Assembly (NCBI GenBank): GCA_946061345.1
Contig: CAMGRA010000038.1
Coordinates: 1-8,066 of the forward strand
DNA length: 8,066 bases
Source of the DNA: an uncultured Clostridia bacterium
GTDB lineage: Bacteria > Bacillota > Clostridia > Oscillospirales > Oscillospiraceae
Reading direction: 5' to 3'
Shown here: positions 1 to 6,640 of the stretch, piece by piece
How positions within the stretch are numbered: position 1 is the first letter of the stretch
Layout: each line of letters begins with the position of its first letter
Notes under the pieces: model-generated
The model's database searches: none
Told to the model about the DNA's origin: nothing
The model's input: the letters and a program-made list of their open reading frames with translations, nothing else
Program-made: the position numbers and the translations under genes

Positions 1-53
1 GCAAAGGTCTGCAAAACCTTCATTCCCCAGTTCAAATCTGGGCGGCACCTCCA
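1..53 (+). tRNA. tRNA-Cys (GCA), 3' part, cut by window edge
   Basis: Seen: a five-pair anticodon stem (4-8 with 16-20) closes a seven-base loop CTGCAAA whose anticodon GCA lies at 11-13. A five-pair T arm (CCCAG 26-30 with CTGGG 38-42) encloses TTCAAAT. The 3' acceptor strand CGGCACC (43-49) is followed by discriminator T50 and an encoded CCA (51-53). A U73 discriminator with a GCA anticodon is the identity signature of cysteine tRNA. The 5' acceptor strand and D arm, about 21-23 nt, lie outside the window. A terminator follows two bases later, so this is the last gene of its transcript. Confidence 0.93.
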
Positions 54-54
54 G

Positions 55-81
55 AAAAAGCACGCTTCGGCGTGCTTTTTT
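55..81 (+). terminator. Rho-independent terminator of the tRNA transcript
   Basis: An 11-pair stem (AAAAAGCACGC at 55-65 with GCGTGCTTTTT at 70-80) closes a TTCG tetraloop (66-69) and runs into a T tract ending at 81. The UUCG loop, GC-rich core and U-run make a classical intrinsic terminator directly behind the tRNA-Cys. The A tract on its left side means it could also work on the minus strand. Confidence 0.92.
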
Positions 82-148
82 CATTGAAATCCACCCTATC
101 GGGAGGCGAAGTATTGCTTTGCAGTATGAATTGTGTTGTATGCACAGC

Positions 149-184
149 AAAAGCTCCGCATCCTTTTGAGGAGGCGGAGCTTTT
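149..184 (-). terminator. Terminator hairpin after the minus-strand membrane protein gene
   Basis: AAAAGCTCCGC (149-159) pairs perfectly with GCGGAGCTTTT (174-184) around a 14-nt loop that can pair further (TCC/GGA). On the minus strand it lies 39 nt past the stop codon of the membrane protein gene and ends in TTTT, so it most probably ends that transcript. The symmetry also allows activity on the plus strand. The U-run is short, so efficiency is uncertain. Confidence 0.75.
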
Positions 185-222
185 GGATATCCCGCCGGAT
201 CGACAGCGGAAGCATATGGGTT

Positions 223-978
223 TTATCCTTCGGTGCGAACGCGTTCGATCATCGGCGGCATGGGCTTTTTGCTGAGTTTTGCGGTGCAGCAGACGCCGAC
301 AGAGCCAAACAAGCACATGATCAGATCCAACATGGTGTCGCGCAGACCGATGTCGATATAGCCGCCGATACCCAGCTCCTGGCCATTGACAACTACGCTG
401 GTGATCTCCGATACGGCACCGCGCTCGCCGACAGCGTCGTTCAGCAGATAGGAGGAGAAACCGGAGATCACCGTGTCGTTCTGCATATCCAGACCGAAGA
501 AGGTGTCGCCGCAGAATTCGTAGATCTCCCAAAGAACGCCGATGGTCATAGCGACGCACATGGCGCTGATGCAGCGCGAGGCGGTGCTGTGGCCGTGATC
601 CGGTTCCAGAAGATCCGGCAGGCTGTAGCCGAGCATGGCGAACAGGACGCCGCAGAGAGTGTGGAGGATCTTATCCCAGAAAGGGATGGTGAAATACAAC
701 TGGTAAACATTTCCACCGACAGGACCGGCGATTGCATAGATCATGAGGACCTTTTTCATGCCGGGGCGAATATGCACTCGGAACAGCCGTTCCAGCATAG
801 ACGGCGCAAAGAGCAGCAGCATGGAGGAGAGGCAAAGCCCTACATAATTCAGCTTTCTGCGAAAAACCGCAAAGAGCAGTGTGATCGCGCACAGTCCCTC
901 CAGCGTTAAAAACACAACGCCGACAGATTTGTCCTTTTCCCTGTTTAGTATCAGTTCCATCGTGTTCATCCTTTTCAT
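223..978 (-). CDS. Multi-pass membrane protein, DUF2238/YjdF-like
   Basis: A 251-residue hydrophobic protein of unknown molecular function. Membrane segments are likely near residues 20-38, 43-60, 76-97, 101-120, 138-155 and 212-232. Motifs resembling the DUF2238 (YjdF) family are WDKILHTLCG at 101-110 (family pattern DKxxHxxxG), LWEIYEF at 149-155 (WEIxE) and DIGLRDTMLDLIM at 209-221 (DTxxDL); the acidic, Asp- and His-bearing membrane edge is typical of that group. Family assignment is by remembered pattern and is moderate. Start choice: the frame is open to 1098, but the 40 residues before 978 look non-coding and overlap the promoter zone. ATG 978 has a weak AGAGAAG upstream. A second ATG at 960 has AAAGG 8-10 nt upstream and is a real alternative (245 aa). 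The gene stands alone, divergent from thyA, with its own terminator. Confidence 0.72.
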   Translation of the reverse strand: MKRMNTMELILNREKDKSVGVVFLTLEGLCAITLLFAVFRRKLNYVGLCLSSMLLLFAPSMLERLFRVHIRPGMKKVLMIYAIAGPVGGNVYQLYFTIPFWDKILHTLCGVLFAMLGYSLPDLLEPDHGHSTASRCISAMCVAMTIGVLWEIYEFCGDTFFGLDMQNDTVISGFSSYLLNDAVGERGAVSEITSVVVNGQELGIGGYIDIGLRDTMLDLIMCLFGSVGVCCTAKLSKKPMPPMIERVRTEG

Positions 979-1015
979 ATATTCTTCTCTTTTTTGACGC
1001 GAGCCATATCGTATA

Positions 1016-1044
1016 AGTATATTGTTACACCATATTTTTGCGTA
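1016..1044 (-). promoter_or_regulatory. Possible promoter of the minus-strand membrane protein gene
   Basis: On the minus strand a TATACT box (1021-1016, five of six matches to TATAAT) lies 17 nt after a poor -35 TACGCA (1044-1039). It would give a leader of about 30 nt before ATG 978. An overlapping alternative is the extended -10 TGT-AACAAT a few bases upstream. The AT-rich 1000-1080 zone is the right place for it, but the -35 is weak, so this is tentative. Confidence 0.33.
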
Positions 1045-1106
1045 TGCAAGGGTTTGCTTGTAAAATAATTGTGAATTTTGGGCGGCGGAGGCGAGCATAA
1101 CTCATA

Positions 1107-1135
1107 TTGACAATTTTGCCTCGATTTGGTATGGT
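1107..1135 (+). promoter_or_regulatory. Sigma-A type promoter of the thyA operon
   Basis: A perfect TTGACA (1107-1112) is followed after exactly 17 nt by TATGGT (1130-1135), four of six matches to the -10 consensus. Transcription would begin near 1142, leaving only about nine bases before the thyA ATG at 1151. Such a transcript would keep at most GGTGA as a ribosome site, so the mRNA would be nearly leaderless unless another promoter is used. Confidence 0.6.
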
Positions 1136-1150
1136 ATGTAGGGTGATTCT

Positions 1151-1981
1151 ATGAGTAAAGCTGATTTGAAATATATTGAGACCTGCCGAAAGATCCTCTC
1201 GGAGGGCATCTGGGACACGGACTGGCAGGTACGTCCCCGCTGGGAGGACGGAACGCCTGCCCACACGGTCAAGTGCTTCGGTGTCGTCAACCGCTATGAT
1301 CTGCGGGAGGAATTCCCTATCATGACCCTGCGGCGGACCTTCTATAAGTCCTGCATTGACGAGCTTTTGTGGATCTGGCAGAAAAAATCCAACAATGTCC
1401 ATGACTTGCACAGCCATATCTGGGACAGCTGGGCCGACGAAAACGGATCCATCGGCAAGGCCTATGGCTATCAGCTTGGCGTGAAGCACATCTATCCGGA
1501 GGGAGAGTTTGACCAGGTGGACAGGGTGCTGTATGACCTGAAGCACAATCCTGCCAGCCGCCGCATCCTGACCAACCTCTATAATTTTGCCGACCTCCAC
1601 GAAATGGCCCTTTATCCCTGCGCCTATTCCATGACCTTCAATGTCAGCGGCAACACGCTGAACGCGATCCTGAACCAGCGGTCCCAGGATATGCTGACCG
1701 CAAACAACTGGAACGTGGTCCAATATGCTGCGCTGGTCCATATGCTGGCCCAGGTCAACGGTCTGCAGGCCGGAGAGCTGGTCCATGTGATTGCCGACTG
1801 CCATATCTATGACCGTCATGTGCCTCTGGTGGAGCGGATGCTGGAAAATGATCCCCTCCCGGCACCAAAGTTTTATGTAAACCCGAAGGTCAAGGACTTT
1901 TATGATTTCCGTGTGGAGGATTTCCAAATGGAGAACTATCGATATCACGAATTCCGGGAAAAGATCCCGGTGGCGGTCTGA
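1151..1981 (+). CDS. thyA: Thymidylate synthase ThyA
   Basis: Makes dTMP from dUMP using methylene-tetrahydrofolate as both carbon donor and reductant, releasing dihydrofolate; a cytosolic homodimer. The 276 residues cover the whole family fold. Visible landmarks: the WIWQKKSNN segment (74-82), WDSWADENG (91-99) followed by YGYQ, the dimer-partner phosphate arginines SRR (136-138), the catalytic cysteine Cys157 in LYPCAYSMTF, the dUMP-phosphate motif QRSQD (176-180), Asn188 in NNWNVVQY for uracil recognition, and ADCHIYDRH (216-223), matching the DxHxYxxH ribose-contact motif. The YPCAYS form, in place of the E. coli PPCH form, is the one I know from clostridial ThyA. ATG 1151 follows a TAGGGTGA ribosome site at 1139-1146. 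The gene is first in an operon with folA, which regenerates tetrahydrofolate from its by-product. Confidence 0.97.
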   Translation: MSKADLKYIETCRKILSEGIWDTDWQVRPRWEDGTPAHTVKCFGVVNRYDLREEFPIMTLRRTFYKSCIDELLWIWQKKSNNVHDLHSHIWDSWADENGSIGKAYGYQLGVKHIYPEGEFDQVDRVLYDLKHNPASRRILTNLYNFADLHEMALYPCAYSMTFNVSGNTLNAILNQRSQDMLTANNWNVVQYAALVHMLAQVNGLQAGELVHVIADCHIYDRHVPLVERMLENDPLPAPKFYVNPKVKDFYDFRVEDFQMENYRYHEFREKIPVAV

Positions 1982-1985
1982 GAAT

Positions 1986-2525
1986 ATGAGAGCCATCGTA
2001 AATGTGACCCCGGATTGGGGCATCGGAGCGAAAAACCGTCTGCTGGTTGCCGTGCCGTCGGATCTGAAGCGTTTCCGGGAATTGACGGTAGGGAAGACGG
2101 TGATCCTGGGAAGAAAAACTCTGGAAACATTCCCGGGAAAAAGGCCTCTGAAAAACCGCAGGAATCTGATCCTGTCGCGGGACCCGGGCTTTTCCGCGGA
2201 GAACGCGGAGGTGTTTTCCTCGATTCAGGCGCTTCTGAAAGCAGTAAAAGTGCTGCCGCCTGAGAATGTGTTTGTCATTGGGGGCGAGAGCGTCTACCGG
2301 GCACTGCTGCCCCATTGCGACAGGGTCCTTTTGACCAGAACCTGGTTTGACGGCAAGGCGGACCGCTTTTTCCCAGATCTGGATGAGCTGCCCCAGTGGC
2401 GGCAGGTCTGCGCTTCCGAACCGATGGAGGAAAACGGCATTACCTTTCAATATGTGGATTATGTAAACCAAAACGTTGCAGCGCTCGAGAGCTGCACGGA
2501 AGAAAAGAGGCAGCCGGGAGAATGA
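1986..2525 (+). CDS. folA: Dihydrofolate reductase FolA
   Basis: NADPH-dependent reduction of dihydrofolate to tetrahydrofolate, closing the cycle opened by ThyA. The protein has 179 residues; the family is usually near 160. Seen: WGIGAKNRL (11-19) as the Met20-loop region, the catalytic acid Asp26 in VPSDLKRF, the NADPH-binding GRKT (42-45) after VIL, RRNLILSR (58-65) with the folate-carboxylate arginine, VIGGESVY (97-104) as the second cofactor motif, and the FFPDLD strand (128-133). The Pro-Trp before the catalytic acid in E. coli is replaced by Val-Ala. The domain ends near residue 161 and a polar tail of about 18 residues follows, its coding sequence carrying the ribosome site of the next gene. 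ATG 1986 was chosen because the frame upstream runs inside thyA. It lies 4 nt after the thyA stop with no clear ribosome site, pointing to translational coupling. Confidence 0.95.
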   Translation: MRAIVNVTPDWGIGAKNRLLVAVPSDLKRFRELTVGKTVILGRKTLETFPGKRPLKNRRNLILSRDPGFSAENAEVFSSIQALLKAVKVLPPENVFVIGGESVYRALLPHCDRVLLTRTWFDGKADRFFPDLDELPQWRQVCASEPMEENGITFQYVDYVNQNVAALESCTEEKRQPGE

Positions 2526-4387
2526 TATTGCAGAAAAAACTCCGCCGTTTCCAAACGGCGGACCTGATTCGTCAGCTCCTTGCCGCGTGGCTCCTGGCGG
2601 TGACGGTGGAGTATTTGCTCTTGCTGTCGTGGCTGCGGGACCTTTCCGGGGTGGACGGCTTGGCTGTCATGTCCCTGGGCCGTGTGCTGCTTTTGACCGC
2701 GTTGGGGACCGTTCTGCTCTGGGGCATATCCCGCTTTGTAAACACTGTATCTGTGGAACGCTGGTGCGTTGTCGGGATCTTTGCGGTCCTGGCCGCCGTA
2801 TCCCTGCGTGCCTCCTATTCCAAGGGGCTTTTGGGCGTCTGTATTGTGCTGCTTGCCTTGCTGGTGGTTTATGCCATCCGGGGTTGGGACAGCTCGCCTG
2901 AGCCTGTTTTTGCGCCCAGGAGCGGCCATAAGGCCTGCCTTTGGGTTACGGTAGGGCTGACGGTTATATTCTTCCTGTTCGTCAGCGTCTGGACGGTCAG
3001 CAGGATATACAACTTCAGCACGCCGACTTATGACTTCGGTATTTTTTCGCAGATGTTCTATCACATGAAAGAATCCGGCCTTCCGATGACCACGTTGGAG
3101 CGGGATGGGCTCATGTCCCACTTCCTCGTACATATGTCACCGATCTGGTATCTTCTGCTGCCGTTCTATCTGCTGGCACCTTCGCCGGTCACGCTGCAGG
3201 TGCTCCAGGCGGCGGTGATGTCGTCGGCGGTGATCCCTCTTTGGAGGATAGGTAAGGACCATGGCCTGTCCGGCGTGCAGAGAATGCTCCTGTGTGCCGT
3301 TCTCCTGCTTTATCCGGCCTTTTCCGGCGGCACCAGCTATGATATCCACGAAAACTGCTTCCTGATGCCGCTGCTTCTCTGGCTTTTCCACGGGATCGAC
3401 AGGAAGAACACCTGCATCATCACGATCTCTGCGCTTTTGACCCTGATGGTCAAGGAGGACGCCGCTGTCTATGTGGCGGTCATCGCCCTCTGGCTCATGG
3501 TCAGGACGGTCCTGCACTGGCGAAAAGAAAACAAAAAGGATCTGTTCACGGCGGTGGGCCTGCTTTTGGTGTCCCTGCTGTGGTTTTTCCTCACCACGGG
3601 CTTCCTTGCCCGATTCGGCGACGGCGTGATGACCTATCGGTATCAGAATTTTATGTACGACGGCGATTCCTCTTTGCTTACCGTCGTGCTGTCGGTGCTT
3701 CTCAATCCCATGAAAGCTCTCTTCGAATGTATGGAGGAGGAGAAGCTGTACTTTTTTCTCCTGACGATGCTGCCGCTTCTGGGACTGCCCTTGCTGACAA
3801 GGCGCTATGAGCGCTACATTTTGCTGATCCCGTACATTCTGATCAATCTGATGTCCGACTATAAATATCAGCATGATGTTTTCTTCCAGTACACCTTTGG
3901 CTCTGCGGCCTGCCTGCTGTACCTGACTGCCGTCAATCTGGCGGAGCTGAAGCTGGACCGGCGGCGGGTACTCGCTCTTGCTGCTGCCGCAACTGTCAGC
4001 GCGGCCTGTTTCTGCATGACTGTGATACCAAAGGCCCTGCGATACCCTATTGAGTGCATCCGGGAGCTTGACGCGCACCGGAGCATCCGCAGCGCCCTTT
4101 CTGCCATCCCGGAGGATGCACCGGTCACGGCTACCTTCACTTATACGACTTTCCTTTCCCAGAGAGAGACGTTGTACGATGTTGGGCATGCTTCCAAGGA
4201 ACACGTGCTGCAGACGGACTATGTCGTCCTCGGTCTTGACGTGCCGGAGGGGGACTTCCGGCAGTATGCCACGGAAGGGGAGGAGGACGGCTTCGAGAAC
4301 TTCATCAAGTTCCTGGAGGAAAACGGGTATACCGTTTTGGATGAAGTGCCGGAGGAGCTTGTGATCTACAGGAGGGACGTCCCGTGA
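2522..4387 (+). CDS. DUF2079 family multi-pass membrane protein
   Basis: A 621-residue integral membrane protein. Roughly ten to twelve hydrophobic segments run from residue 14 to about 500 (for example 14-37, 50-70, 82-96, 102-119, 138-160, 203-220, 253-266, 296-309, 342-362, 408-425, 432-445, 484-503), followed by a soluble C-terminal part. DUF2079 features: TYDFGIFSQ (169-177), SHFLVHMSPIW (199-209) with the conserved His-Phe, a PSPVTLQVLQA segment (220-230), YDIHENCF (273-280), VKEDAAVY (310-317), and the C-terminal VTATFTYTTFLSQRETLYD (535-553). The family is thought to be related to GT-C type membrane glycosyltransferases, but its substrate is unknown to me. The frame extends upstream inside folA; ATG 2522 is chosen because it overlaps the folA TGA as ATGA and has AAGAGG 11 nt upstream. 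A functional tie to folate metabolism is not evident; shared transcription is likely. Confidence 0.88.
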   Translation: MILQKKLRRFQTADLIRQLLAAWLLAVTVEYLLLLSWLRDLSGVDGLAVMSLGRVLLLTALGTVLLWGISRFVNTVSVERWCVVGIFAVLAAVSLRASYSKGLLGVCIVLLALLVVYAIRGWDSSPEPVFAPRSGHKACLWVTVGLTVIFFLFVSVWTVSRIYNFSTPTYDFGIFSQMFYHMKESGLPMTTLERDGLMSHFLVHMSPIWYLLLPFYLLAPSPVTLQVLQAAVMSSAVIPLWRIGKDHGLSGVQRMLLCAVLLLYPAFSGGTSYDIHENCFLMPLLLWLFHGIDRKNTCIITISALLTLMVKEDAAVYVAVIALWLMVRTVLHWRKENKKDLFTAVGLLLVSLLWFFLTTGFLARFGDGVMTYRYQNFMYDGDSSLLTVVLSVLLNPMKALFECMEEEKLYFFLLTMLPLLGLPLLTRRYERYILLIPYILINLMSDYKYQHDVFFQYTFGSAACLLYLTAVNLAELKLDRRRVLALAAAATVSAACFCMTVIPKALRYPIECIRELDAHRSIRSALSAIPEDAPVTATFTYTTFLSQRETLYDVGHASKEHVLQTDYVVLGLDVPEGDFRQYATEGEEDGFENFIKFLEENGYTVLDEVPEELVIYRRDVP

Positions 4388-4399
4388 CGGAATGGTTTT

Positions 4400-4430
4400 G
4401 GGCTGCCGCAATGATAGATCGCGGCAGCCC
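4400..4430. terminator. Intergenic hairpin between convergent transcripts
   Basis: GGGCTGCCGC (4400-4409) and GCGGCAGCCC (4421-4430) form a perfect 10-pair stem with an 11-nt loop, 12 nt after the DUF2079 stop. On the plus strand it is followed by GAG and then a T/A-rich stretch, not a clean U-run; on the minus strand it is followed by AAAACC. It probably acts as a weak shared terminator or as an mRNA 3'-end stabiliser for the two convergent operons. Confidence 0.55.
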
Positions 4431-4475
4431 GAGTTATTCATTTTATATTATTTGTGTCAGACTGGGAAAAGCATG

Positions 4476-5519
4476 TCATTCTGCCGGGGAACTCGCCATG
4501 AGCTCCGAATTCGCCAGGGAGAGCACGGTATATACCGGCACTTCCAATTGCTCAGAAACAGCGGCCTCCGCCAGGTACACGCGGTAACAGGGAACATAGA
4601 ATCCCGGCTGGACATTTTTGTCATAATATACCTCGACCCTGTAGTCTTCGGGTGGAAAGTCGGGGAACTGTGCCGAGATATAGGTGTCAAGATCCTCCTC
4701 GGATACGGCGCGCACGGTCTGCTCGGTCCGCGACGGCGTGACATTCAGAATTTTAATGATAACATCGTCGACGCCGACGAAGACATTCACACGGATGCTG
4801 GAAAAACTGCGGCTGCAGGCATCAGCCAGAGATTCCGCCTCGGTCTCGAAGATCTGATAGGAATAACCGAGAAGCTGACCGTCGTAGCCATAGGAGAAGC
4901 TTTGCAGGAGTCTGGGCGATTCGATATCCAGATAGTCCAGAGCGGCGCGGAGCAGGGGGTTGTCGTTAAGCGTCTCCGCCGTCAGGGCCTGCCCAACGGG
5001 GTAGGCGGAGCTGCTGACGGTCAGACCGTTGGCGTCAGCACGGACCGAAATATCCGAATCTTCGAACACGGTCCTTTGGAGAGAGTCGTCCGCCTGGGAA
5101 AAGCCGTAATCGCCCGTGCCGTAGAGCAGGGTCAGGTATTCCTCAAGGCTCGTTTCCTGCCTTGCGATGATCTCCTGCGTGATCTCATAGCTCGGACCAC
5201 CCTGACCGACGGGATAGGGGTCGACGAAAATGGGGTAATCCGAGCCCGCCACATAATCCTGTCCGACAGCTTTCGCTGACTTGTCGTCAAGAACGGTAAG
5301 GTCATAATCGCCCGCGCCGCCGTATCTGGGCAGCGCGGCAAGAACCTCATCTTCTGCCGCTTCCGTTGGTTCGTCCGGCGCTGTCTGCGGCGCCGGAGTG
5401 GGCATAGCGGTCAGCGCTTCCGTCTGCTCTGTTCCGCCAATGGAGGCGTTTTCCCGTGCACAGCCAAAGAGGGTAAGGACCATTCCAAAAACCAGTAGAG
5501 AAAGCAATACCATTTTCAT
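4476..5519 (-). CDS. Secreted lipoprotein of unknown function
   Basis: A 347-residue predicted lipoprotein. The N-terminus is MK plus a hydrophobic core and the lipobox LFGC, with Cys20 as the lipidated residue, so the mature protein should sit on the outer face of the membrane. A Thr/Pro/Ala/Glu-rich spacer (about 25-65) follows, then a soluble, acidic globular part rich in Asp, Tyr and Ser. I recognise no domain; PGFYVPCYRVYLAE near the C-terminus suggests a beta-rich end. Start: ATG 5519 has a perfect AGGAGG at 5533-5528, 8 nt away, so the earlier in-frame TTG/ATG codons (5540, 5537) are rejected. It begins 17 nt after the C39-like peptidase gene, so the two are almost surely cotranscribed. 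Its base composition is GC-rich like the rest of the window, unlike its partner. Confidence 0.83.
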   Translation of the reverse strand: MKMVLLSLLVFGMVLTLFGCARENASIGGTEQTEALTAMPTPAPQTAPDEPTEAAEDEVLAALPRYGGAGDYDLTVLDDKSAKAVGQDYVAGSDYPIFVDPYPVGQGGPSYEITQEIIARQETSLEEYLTLLYGTGDYGFSQADDSLQRTVFEDSDISVRADANGLTVSSSAYPVGQALTAETLNDNPLLRAALDYLDIESPRLLQSFSYGYDGQLLGYSYQIFETEAESLADACSRSFSSIRVNVFVGVDDVIIKILNVTPSRTEQTVRAVSEEDLDTYISAQFPDFPPEDYRVEVYYDKNVQPGFYVPCYRVYLAEAAVSEQLEVPVYTVLSLANSELMASSPAE

Positions 5520-5536
5520 GTTGCTTTCCTCCTTCA

Positions 5537-6577
5537 TCAAACGATGTGAATGATATATCCAGAATGAGCGAGGTTATAACTTCGGACCGTTGCAATGGGA
5601 ATATTACGGACCGTAGCGGTTTTGGGGTCATTTATTACGGCAGTATATGAAGAACTGCCCGATGAATATACCATACCGCGAATGACTACATAGTGACCGC
5701 CGGAATTATAAGGAAAATATGATGAATTTGAAAATGTTAATGGAAGTTGCAATGGAGCACCATTAAGTATGTTGTTCAACACAGTGTCACTATAAGCGGA
5801 ACTGGCGAGAGATGAGACATTCGTGTATTTATAACGCGTCGATTTCCCGTAATTACGAAAGTATACATTCAGCGCATCTGTTATTGCATATACAAATGTA
5901 TGGTCATCATCACCGCTGGCACACTCATCGGCTGTTTTCATGAATTCTGCTTCTGACACTGTAATATTGTAGTATTCCAGAATCATTCTGCCACAGGCGC
6001 TTCCACAAGCATCACCGCCTATTTGCTGATATACGGGAACAGACAGCGTCTTGGAAGGATATACGCGTGTTCTAAATAAATAGTATGAAGTTGTAGAGCA
6101 ACCAGAAGCCGAATAGACTCTGACATAGTAGGTGGACCCAGCAGAGACTTGGCAAGTAAGCAATTCGTATGTATTACCTGAATTGCTTCCGCTTTTTATT
6201 ATTGTCTCGCCGTCTGAACTGTATAAATAAATGTTATAATTGCAGTTGGATGGAATATTGCCTAAATAAAAGTTTGCAGTTCCGGTATATGGAAAAGTAA
6301 TTTTCCAGTAGTCAATATCAGAAGGATAGCTGATTAAGCCGTAGCCGTCATAATCATTGTATATTGTGTCGGCTGCGTGCCAAGAGTTGTTGTTCTCGCT
6401 TTCATAAACAGTACCAGAGGCAGCTTGAACCTCGATTGAAAATGTGAAGAGTACTGATTGCACAAGGATAGCTGCGCAGATAAAGAAAACAAACAAGCGT
6501 AATGGCTGTAACTTGGTAGAAACCAGTTGAAGTCCTCTCCTCAATACTTTATATTGGTTGTTGCAATGCGCTTTCAA
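5537..6577 (-). CDS. Secreted PPC-domain and C39-like cysteine peptidase protein
   Basis: Up to 346 residues counted from TTG 6577. A signal peptide is clear: basic n-region, hydrophobic core about 28-46, likely cleavage after VQA (50-52). Residues about 55-170 look like a pre-peptidase C-terminal (PPC) beta-sandwich, with ESENNNSWHAAD, DIDYWKITFPYTGTANFYL and the strand YYVRVYS. Residues about 178-346 fit a C39-like papain-fold domain: QQIGGDACGSACGRMILEYY with Cys191 as candidate nucleophile and Gln185/186 as candidate oxyanion residue, GGHYVVIRGM with His295, and INDPK with Asp317. This predicts an exported cysteine peptidase or amide hydrolase; the substrate is unknown. The gene is clearly AT-richer than its neighbours, suggesting different ancestry. 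The start is uncertain: there is no in-frame ATG, and the best ribosome site points to CTG 6526 (329 aa); TTG 6544 is a further option. A lipoprotein gene follows after 17 nt. Confidence 0.83.
   Translation of the reverse strand: MKAHCNNQYKVLRRGLQLVSTKLQPLRLFVFFICAAILVQSVLFTFSIEVQAASGTVYESENNNSWHAADTIYNDYDGYGLISYPSDIDYWKITFPYTGTANFYLGNIPSNCNYNIYLYSSDGETIIKSGSNSGNTYELLTCQVSAGSTYYVRVYSASGCSTTSYYLFRTRVYPSKTLSVPVYQQIGGDACGSACGRMILEYYNITVSEAEFMKTADECASGDDDHTFVYAITDALNVYFRNYGKSTRYKYTNVSSLASSAYSDTVLNNILNGAPLQLPLTFSNSSYFPYNSGGHYVVIRGMVYSSGSSSYTAVINDPKTATVRNIPIATVRSYNLAHSGYIIHIV
6524..6541 (-). promoter_or_regulatory. Strong ribosome binding site ahead of a CTG codon
   Basis: On the minus strand AGGAGAGG (6541-6534) lies 7 nt before CTG (6526-6524), in frame with the peptidase ORF. 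Starting there gives a compact signal peptide with a ten-residue n-region before the hydrophobic core, much more typical than the 27-residue n-region from TTG 6577. If either TTG (6577 or 6544) is the true start, this site falls inside the coding sequence and is coincidental. Confidence 0.5.
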
Positions 6578-6613
6578 TTGACCAGGAGATGCAGAGTTAC
6601 ATAAATACTGAAA

Positions 6614-6640
6614 TCAGCGGCCCATTTGAATCGCCTCCCC
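6614..6640 (-). other. Three-codon upstream ORF with strong ribosome site
   Basis: On the minus strand GGGGAGG (6640-6634) is followed after 8 nt by ATG (6625-6623), GGC, CGC and TGA (6616-6614). The signal is as good as any in the window, yet encodes only Met-Gly-Arg before a stop. It lies in the same frame as the peptidase gene, which is open from this TGA onward. It may be a leader mini-ORF, or the original start cut off by a nonsense change. Confidence 0.4.

Noticed and set aside
133..909. A 258-codon plus-strand frame opposite the membrane protein gene
   Set aside because: The minus-strand product has coherent membrane segments and DUF2238-like motifs; the plus-strand product is low-complexity and charged, without a ribosome site.
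1025..2023. A 332-codon open frame on the minus strand opposite thyA
   Set aside because: thyA is unmistakable on the other strand over the same bases, and the antisense product shows no family motif.
3137..4441. A 434-codon open frame on the minus strand
   Set aside because: It is entirely antisense to the DUF2079 gene. Its translation is rich in Gln, His and Arg with no domain or hydrophobic pattern, as expected for a shadow of a GC-rich coding sequence.
4392..5279. A 295-codon plus-strand frame opposite the lipoprotein gene
   Set aside because: The minus-strand lipoprotein has a signal sequence, lipobox and perfect ribosome site; the plus-strand frame has none and would cross the 4400-4430 hairpin.
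6614..6616. TGA read as a sense codon to fuse Met-Gly-Arg to the peptidase
   Set aside because: TGA is the functional stop of thyA, folA, the DUF2079 gene and the peptidase gene here, so a recoded TGA is unlikely. The resulting n-region would also be unusually long for a signal peptide.
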